60,396 nucleotides of DNA from Blautia sp. MSJ-19 (lineage in GTDB: Bacteria; Bacillota; Clostridia; Lachnospirales; Lachnospiraceae), in contig NZ_JAHLQA010000032.1 in assembly GCF_018918125.1 (NCBI RefSeq), forward strand, positions 1-60,396. Reading direction: 5' to 3'. Below, one piece after another: positions 55,717 through 60,396 of this stretch. The translations under genes and the position numbers were made by a program. The notes beneath the pieces are model-generated. The model was not told where the DNA came from. It saw nothing but the letters and a program-made list of their open reading frames with translations, and did no database searches. Position 1 is the first letter of the stretch, and each line of letters begins with the position of its first letter.

Positions 55717-55781
55717 ATTGTATCGTAAAGGAACGGATTTGACTAATTGTCAAAAAGAATGCTGTTATAACCTTTTATCAT
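55717..55781 (-). promoter_or_regulatory. Large hydratase promoter with class-1 LysR element
   Basis: -10 TACAAT (minus, 55717-55722); plus-strand AATTGTCAAAAAGAATG (55745-55761), identical over 17 bases to the citD copy, and ATAACCTTTTATCAT (55767-55781), 50 bases from the hexamer. The element almost touches the ppk stop codon; no ppk terminator is visible. Confidence 0.65.
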
Positions 55782-55797
55782 AATAAAAAGGTATGGG

Positions 55798-57846
55798 TTA
55801 TTCCCTGCAGTTATCATAGGCGGTTTTGTAAAAGAATTCCTGGGAATTCAGCGGGGTATCTTCCTGTCTGTATACAAGATGATACATGCCTTCTCCATCC
55901 TCTTCGCGTGCCTTCTGATTATCACTCAGCATTGTGATAAACATCTCTTCCAGGCGCTGTGCGATCTCTGGATCATAGATCGGAGTGGCTACTTCGACAC
56001 GGCGGACGGTATTTCTTGTCATAAAATCTGCGGATGCGATATAAATCTTCTTGCGCTCTCCGCAGCCGAAAATATAGATCCTGGAATGTTCCAGAAAACG
56101 TCCTACGATGCTGATCACGCGGATGTTGTCGGTTCTGCCCGGAACCTGCGGGATCAGACAGTTGATGCCTCGGATCACCATATCGATCTTCACACCGGCT
56201 TCCGATGCACGGATCAGTTTGTCGATGATCTTTTTGTCCGTGAGAGAGTTCATTTTCAGTCCGATATAAGCCTCTTCCCCTGCTTTTGCACGATGGATCT
56301 CTTCTTCAATCATTGTGAGTACTTTATTCTGCAGGCAGTTCGGTGCTACGAGGAGATGTCTGGTCTCTTTTACGGTCTCACCCTTGTCAAGTGCCTGGAA
56401 TACATCAGCTGCCTCCAGACCAATCTCCACGCGTGATGTCATATAGGAAAGGTCTGTGTAAAGCCGGCTGGTCTTCTCGTTATAGTTTCCTGTTCCGATC
56501 TGTGTATAATATTCTACTCCGGCGTCTGTCTTTCGTGTGATCAGGCACAGTTTGGAATGCACTTTGTATCCGTCCAGGCCGTAAACCACGCGGCATCCGG
56601 CTTCTTCCAGTCTTCTGGACCATTCGATGTTGTTTTCCTCGTCAAAGCGAGCTTTCAGCTCGATCATGACAAAAACTTCTTTGCCGTTTTCGGCAGCTTC
56701 GATCAGTGCCTCCACGACTTTGCTCTGACGTGCCAGACGGTACAAAGTCATCTTGATCGCAATGACGGATTTGTCGTTTGCAGCCTCATGAAGCATGCGA
56801 AGGAATGGTTTCATGCTTTCAAATGGATAGGAAAGCAGTTTGTCCTTTTCTTTGATCTGCGGAAGGATCGGTTTCTCCAGATCAAACTCCGGTGATGGCT
56901 GCGGGATTCTTTTTTCAAAAAACAACTCCGGTTTCGTGCGCAGACGGTCCTGTAACTGGAACACAAAAGAAAGATCCAGCGGTGCAAAGCTCCGAAATAC
57001 CTGTCTGGTGTCAAGATCCAGATAATTGCAGAGTGTTTTTACAATCGTATCGTCCATATCCCGGGACAGTTCCAGACGGAGCGGTGCCAGCTTTCTTCTT
57101 TTTTTGATCAGTTCTACCATAAATTCACGGTAATCAAGATCTTCATCATAAAGCGCATCAGCATCAATGTCTGCGTTTCTTGTAATCCGCATCAGAGATT
57201 TTGACAAAATCTTATAGCCGGAAAATACTTTAGAAAGAAAATGTAAGATCAGCTCTTCTGCAAGCATAAAGCGGTTTTTTGTCGGCAATTCTACAAGTTC
57301 AGGAAAAACTTCCTTACTGCACGGTACGATGCCAAGTTTTTCTTTTCCACTCTTTGTCTGTAACACACAGACTGCATAGATCTCACGGTTTTTCAGAAAT
57401 GGGAACGGCTGGCGTTTTCCCACGATCGTAGGTGAAAGAAGAGACAGGATCTCTGAGTCAAAGAACACTTCCAGATATGCACTTTCTTCTATGCTGAGGC
57501 GGCGAAAATCTACCATGCTGACACCAATCTCTTCCAGCTTTTCCATCAGTGTCTCATAGGCTGCGTCCTTGCGGATGTTCAGCTTGCGGACTGCCTTGAG
57601 GATCTGATGGATCTGTTCTTTTGGTGTCATATTTGTTTTATTTTCACGCACATCTCCGGACAGGATCATCTGGTCAAGCAGGGAACCTACTCTTACCATA
57701 AAAAACTCATCCAGATTGCTCTGATAGATTGCCTCAAAAGAAAGACGCTCTGCAAGCGGAACCTGCTCGTTTTCTGCCTCTTCCAGTACTCGTTCATTAA
57801 ATTTCAGCCAGGATAATTCCCGGTTCATGTAAACTTCCTGTTTCAT
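55798..57846 (-). CDS. ppk1: Polyphosphate kinase 1
   Basis: 682 residues. Makes polyphosphate from ATP. N-terminal NRELSWLKFNERVLEEA, SNLDEFFMVRVG, and the catalytic histidine region GLDGYKVHSKLCLITRK (PLD-like) with GTGNYNEKTSRLYTD. The start is ATG 57846 (MKQEVYMNREL) after GGAGG; 90 further open codons upstream run through a repeat and lack a ribosome site. The cytosolic protein usually forms a membrane-associated tetramer. No ppx gene is nearby. Confidence 0.96.
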   Translation of the reverse strand: MKQEVYMNRELSWLKFNERVLEEAENEQVPLAERLSFEAIYQSNLDEFFMVRVGSLLDQMILSGDVRENKTNMTPKEQIHQILKAVRKLNIRKDAAYETLMEKLEEIGVSMVDFRRLSIEESAYLEVFFDSEILSLLSPTIVGKRQPFPFLKNREIYAVCVLQTKSGKEKLGIVPCSKEVFPELVELPTKNRFMLAEELILHFLSKVFSGYKILSKSLMRITRNADIDADALYDEDLDYREFMVELIKKRRKLAPLRLELSRDMDDTIVKTLCNYLDLDTRQVFRSFAPLDLSFVFQLQDRLRTKPELFFEKRIPQPSPEFDLEKPILPQIKEKDKLLSYPFESMKPFLRMLHEAANDKSVIAIKMTLYRLARQSKVVEALIEAAENGKEVFVMIELKARFDEENNIEWSRRLEEAGCRVVYGLDGYKVHSKLCLITRKTDAGVEYYTQIGTGNYNEKTSRLYTDLSYMTSRVEIGLEAADVFQALDKGETVKETRHLLVAPNCLQNKVLTMIEEEIHRAKAGEEAYIGLKMNSLTDKKIIDKLIRASEAGVKIDMVIRGINCLIPQVPGRTDNIRVISIVGRFLEHSRIYIFGCGERKKIYIASADFMTRNTVRRVEVATPIYDPEIAQRLEEMFITMLSDNQKAREEDGEGMYHLVYRQEDTPLNSQEFFYKTAYDNCRE

Positions 57847-57970
57847 CGAATGGTATCCTCCACATTTTTCTCTTTTTACACTTTCCCGACTACTATATTG
57901 CATGAAAATCAAATCCAGCGCAGGTTTGTGTAAAATCTGTGGAAAATTAAAACGAAACTGATTTAATATT

Positions 57971-58167
57971 ATAAGCCATCCCGGTACTGTAACAGCTTCG
58001 GAATTTGATAATACTAAGGCGCTGCTCTGTCTGTTAAATGCATGGACCAAAAGTACATAACTCGCCTTGCGGCTCAGACAATGCACTTTTGATCCATAAC
58101 ACAGCCAGCGAATCACCTAAGTATTACCATAAATTCCTCCAGAGGTTCCTGTACCGGGATGGCTTAT
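57971..58167. repeat. 197-bp palindromic (MITE-like) element
   Basis: Ends are perfect 17-bp inverted repeats (ATAAGCCATCCCGGTAC at 57971-57987; complement at 58151-58167). Pairing continues inward, imperfectly: GGAATTT, TAATACT-AAGG, GCGCTG, ATGGA-CAAAAGT arms, to a tip with AACTCGCCTTGCGGCTCA. No frame for a protein. It fills most of the 414-bp gap between ppk1 and the nitroreductase gene. Confidence 0.75.
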
Positions 58168-58204
58168 ATCTAAAATCTTCTTCTGTTTTAATTTATTGAA
58201 GTTC

Positions 58205-58256
58205 GTCGTGCTTCGCGTTAAATGGCTAGTCGCGCTTCGCGCCAGGCGACAACTTT
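58205..58256 (-). terminator. Hairpin region after the nitroreductase gene
   Basis: Minus strand GTTGTCG ... CGACGAAC with two inner CGCGAAGC-type units; no good T-tract. It could end the aldo/keto reductase-nitroreductase transcript or belong to the repeat family. Confidence 0.4.
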
Positions 58257-58260
58257 TTGG

Positions 58261-58842
58261 TTATTTTGGGAGTATGATATCGGACAGTTTGCGTTTTGGT
58301 ACGTAGTGTACATCGTTTTCGTCGCGGTAGTAGGCGATGCTTTCGCCTTCCTCAATCTCTTTGAGCACGATCTCCTCGGCTGGTTTGCCGAATGCCACGA
58401 TCAGTACCGGAGTAAGATTTTCTGCCAGATTGAGTTCTTTTTTGACGGAATCTGCATTGTAGTTTCCAATCATACAGCCGCCGAGCCCTTTCTCTGCTGC
58501 CGCAAGAAGCATGGTCTGCGCAACGATCCCGACATCTTTCTGGTATCTCGGGATAGATGCTCCGAGATTCAGGTCCTGGCAGATAATGATAAACGCAGTT
58601 GGACACATTCCAGGATGCGGAAGCTGCATCTCAGGGAGTGCTCTCGCCCAGTTTGTCAGCTTCTGGATACGGTCAACCTCCTCCTTCTCCCACGCCAGAT
58701 AATACCGAAACGGCTGCGCATTCACACTGGACGGTGCGAAACGTGCACAGTCCACGAAATCTTCCAGTTCCTCTCTGCTGAAACGATAGGTTTCGTCATA
58801 ACCTCTGTAGCTTCTGCTTGCTTTTACAATATCTTTAAACAT
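58261..58842 (-). CDS. Nitroreductase family protein
   Basis: 193 residues. FMN-dependent NAD(P)H oxidoreductase fold: SRSYRGYDETYRFSREELEDFVDCARFAPSSVNAQPFRYYL at the N-terminus and AAAEKGLGGCMIGN near residue 120. Reduces nitro compounds, quinones or flavins; the physiological substrate is unknown. AGGGAG precedes the ATG. It follows the aldo/keto reductase by 39 bases and is probably co-transcribed. Confidence 0.88.
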   Translation of the reverse strand: MFKDIVKASRSYRGYDETYRFSREELEDFVDCARFAPSSVNAQPFRYYLAWEKEEVDRIQKLTNWARALPEMQLPHPGMCPTAFIIICQDLNLGASIPRYQKDVGIVAQTMLLAAAEKGLGGCMIGNYNADSVKKELNLAENLTPVLIVAFGKPAEEIVLKEIEEGESIAYYRDENDVHYVPKRKLSDIILPK

Positions 58843-58881
58843 TTTTGTGTCTCCCTTGATTTTCTTCTGTAAAAAACAGAT

Positions 58882-59889
58882 TTATTCTCCCATATCCTGT
58901 GCACACTTCTTGAGTTTCTCACGGATCGGCAGATGATACGGGCATCTTGGCTCGCATTTGCCGCAGCCGATACAGGCGGAAGCTTTTACTTTCAGTGTGC
59001 TGTAACGGTCTTTTGCCCAGTCTGCAAGGTCGTATCTCTGGAGATAGCCTGCGAACAGGAATACGCTTGGAATGTTGATTCCAACGGTACATGGCGCACA
59101 GTAGTTGCATCTGCGGCAGAAATCGGTACCAAGCTGTTCACGGACTTTGTCCATTGCTTTTACTTCTTCGTCGGTGAGTGGTTCTGTGTTGGAACATGCG
59201 GCAAGGTTCTGCTCCAGTTCGTGAACTTCTGCCATTCCCGGGATCACAACGGTCACATCAGGATTGGAACAGACATAACGAAGTGCCAGAGTCGCATCCT
59301 CGATCGCACCGCCCGCCAGTGGTTTCATGTCGATAAATCCGATGTTTTTCTCTGCGCATTTATGGATGAGTTCTGCCCCCTGTTGTTCTACGATATTGTA
59401 TGGGAACATGATCGTTTCCACCCAGTCAAGTTCCAGTGCACACTCAAAAACGGCTGTGGAATGTGCAGTCAGTCCGATATGTCCGATCTTACCTGCTGCC
59501 TTCGCTTCCATCAGAGCTTCCAGCGCTCCGCCCTCGCCAATCACCTGATCGAGCTGTTCCATGCTTGGATTGTGTACCTGATAAAGGTCGATATAGTCTG
59601 TGCGGAAATTTCCAAGGCTTGTCTCAATATCTGCCGCCATTGCTTCTTTTGTTCTGGACATGGATTTGGTCGCAAGCACAAATTTATCGCGAATTCCCTC
59701 CAGACCATATCCGATATACTGCTCGCTGACAGTATATCCTCTTGCAGAATCAATATAGTTGACTCCCTTCTCCATCATCTCGTGAAGCAGCTTTCTTGTA
59801 CCTTCCTCATCAATCTTCTGGATCGGAATTCCTCCAAATCCCATACGTGAGATCTTAAGCCCTGTTTTTCCAAGTGTTCTGTATTCCAT
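58882..59889 (-). CDS. Aldo/keto reductase with C-terminal [4Fe-4S] ferredoxin domain
   Basis: 335 residues. AKR barrel (1-~235) with the catalytic Asp/Tyr (NYIDSARGYTVSEQYIG), Lys (VLATKS) and His (DLYQVHNPS) tetrad. Then FCRRCNYCAPC and CIGCGKCEPRCPYHLPI near the C-terminus, two cluster-binding motifs. This fused class is common in anaerobes and probably takes electrons from ferredoxin as well as NAD(P)H. AAGGAG precedes the ATG. Confidence 0.9.
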   Translation of the reverse strand: MEYRTLGKTGLKISRMGFGGIPIQKIDEEGTRKLLHEMMEKGVNYIDSARGYTVSEQYIGYGLEGIRDKFVLATKSMSRTKEAMAADIETSLGNFRTDYIDLYQVHNPSMEQLDQVIGEGGALEALMEAKAAGKIGHIGLTAHSTAVFECALELDWVETIMFPYNIVEQQGAELIHKCAEKNIGFIDMKPLAGGAIEDATLALRYVCSNPDVTVVIPGMAEVHELEQNLAACSNTEPLTDEEVKAMDKVREQLGTDFCRRCNYCAPCTVGINIPSVFLFAGYLQRYDLADWAKDRYSTLKVKASACIGCGKCEPRCPYHLPIREKLKKCAQDMGE

Positions 59890-59924
59890 AATCCTCGTCT
59901 CCTTATCCTATAAAAAAATGTTCT

Positions 59925-60210
59925 GCATCGGAATCATTTTATTCCTACCTTTCCGATGCCCACAAATTCCAAATTTGAAATATTCTGCATCGACAATTTC
60001 TTATTTTCCTATTCCCGATGCCTCAAAATCCTCAAATTCAAAATATCCCACATCGACAATTCCTTATTTTCCTATTTCCGATGCCCATAAATCCCAACTC
60101 CGAAATATCCGGCATCGACAATCGCTTGTTCTTCTATTTCCGATACCGTAATTTCCTATTCTTCAATTATTTGACATCGGAAACTTCCAATTCCACCTTT
60201 CCGATGCTTA
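59925..60210. repeat. Five tandem 62-63-bp repeats, each a hairpin
   Basis: Units begin with RCATCG at 59925, 59987, 60050, 60112 and 60174 (periods 62, 63, 62, 62). Each unit has GCATCG/ACATCG followed 20-25 bases later by CCGATGC (CCGATAC in unit 4), which pair as a stem. The bases between are pyrimidine-rich (TTCTTATTTTCCTATT-like) and diverge. No coding potential. They fill the gap between the aldo/keto reductase gene and the mobile-element end. Confidence 0.75.
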
Positions 60211-60224
60211 ACACTATCCAAACC

Positions 60225-60396
60225 AGGTCAAGTCCTTTTTTGTGTGTAAATTCCCTTTAGGTATAAAAAGTATTACGCCGCAAGCATTTTTTGTTGTTCA
60301 ATAGCAATCAAGCGTAACTGCTTTTTACAATGCGATAGTGCTGTTTTATCTTTTTTACTTATATTGAGTTTTTGTTCTAGTGAATACCGCTCATGC
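60225..60396 (-). mobile_element. 3' end of a probable insertion sequence (right copy)
   Basis: An exact reverse complement of 1-172, with the same 40-residue C-terminal frame on the minus strand (stop at 60273-60275). The two copies point toward each other into the window. Perfect identity implies recent copies of one element. Confidence 0.6.

Noticed and set aside
57847..58116. 90-residue N-terminal extension of polyphosphate kinase
   Set aside because: The extension reads through the palindromic repeat, has no ribosome site, and is absent from known Ppk1.
59925..60210. CRISPR array
   Set aside because: The conserved part is only a short dyad, the whole 62-bp unit diverges gradually, and there are no cas genes.
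1..60396. A 60-kb composite transposon
   Set aside because: The content is largely core metabolism and housekeeping genes with uniform base use; the identical ends more likely reflect repeats that stopped an assembly.

Overview
The window looks like chromosomal DNA of an anaerobic, low-to-mid GC Clostridia bacterium, most likely a gut Lachnospiraceae (relatives of Blautia, Dorea, Mediterraneibacter). This rests on a HydABC-type [FeFe]-hydrogenase, citrate lyase, a giant fused 2-hydroxyacyl-CoA dehydratase activase, DUF3793 and DUF6110 proteins, a tmRNA tag ending YALAA, and strong AGGAGG ribosome sites. The species is not determined. Almost every gene is on the minus strand. Both ends are the same 172-bp sequence in inverted orientation, each ending in the C-terminus of a probable transposase, so the window seems to run from one copy of a mobile element to another (probably an assembly boundary).

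Layout. 0.3-3.9 kb: tRNA-Thr(CGT), a glycogen-branching-enzyme-like protein that has lost catalytic residues and carries a histone-H1-like tail, and a divergent fructokinase. 3.9-10.9 kb: a leuB-ilvD-ilvB-serC-serA operon. 11-12.6 kb: tgt-yajC. 13-17.2 kb: the 1408-residue activase. 17.4-21.2 kb: hisH-hisF-ung-flippase. 21.3-23.5 kb: a two-component system. 23.6-28.1 kb: a metal/iron group (flavodoxin, DUF3793, P1B-type ATPase, DUF6110, an atypical Fur). 28.2 kb: tmRNA. 29-32.5 kb: putP, a small unknown gene, a c-di-GMP-I riboswitch with no gene downstream on its strand, and convergent lrgAB. 32.6-37.4 kb: hydCBA plus a LysR regulator with two DNA-binding domains.

37.7-55.8 kb is the most coherent and interesting part: a tricarboxylate catabolism locus. 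It encodes citrate lyase (citDEF, citG), an aconitase with an isocitrate dehydrogenase, a second aconitase-superfamily hydratase of the large YbhJ type, an RraA-family aldolase/decarboxylase with a GltD-like flavoprotein, a lactonase-family propeller protein, a MatC/SLC13-like carboxylate carrier, an ArAE/FUSC-like exporter fused to a degenerate HAD domain, two tandem LysR regulators and an unannotated 53-residue protein. Five of its six promoters have a 15-bp dyad exactly 50 bp from the -10 hexamer (53 bp in the sixth), which puts it near -65, the usual LysR recognition position. This makes the scattered operons look like one regulon.

55.8-60.4 kb: polyphosphate kinase, a 197-bp MITE-like palindrome, a nitroreductase, an aldo/keto reductase with ferredoxin-like clusters, five 62-63-bp tandem hairpin repeats, and the second mobile-element end. 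Several gene starts were moved from the longest reading frame to codons with a proper ribosome-binding site, including TTG or GTG starts.
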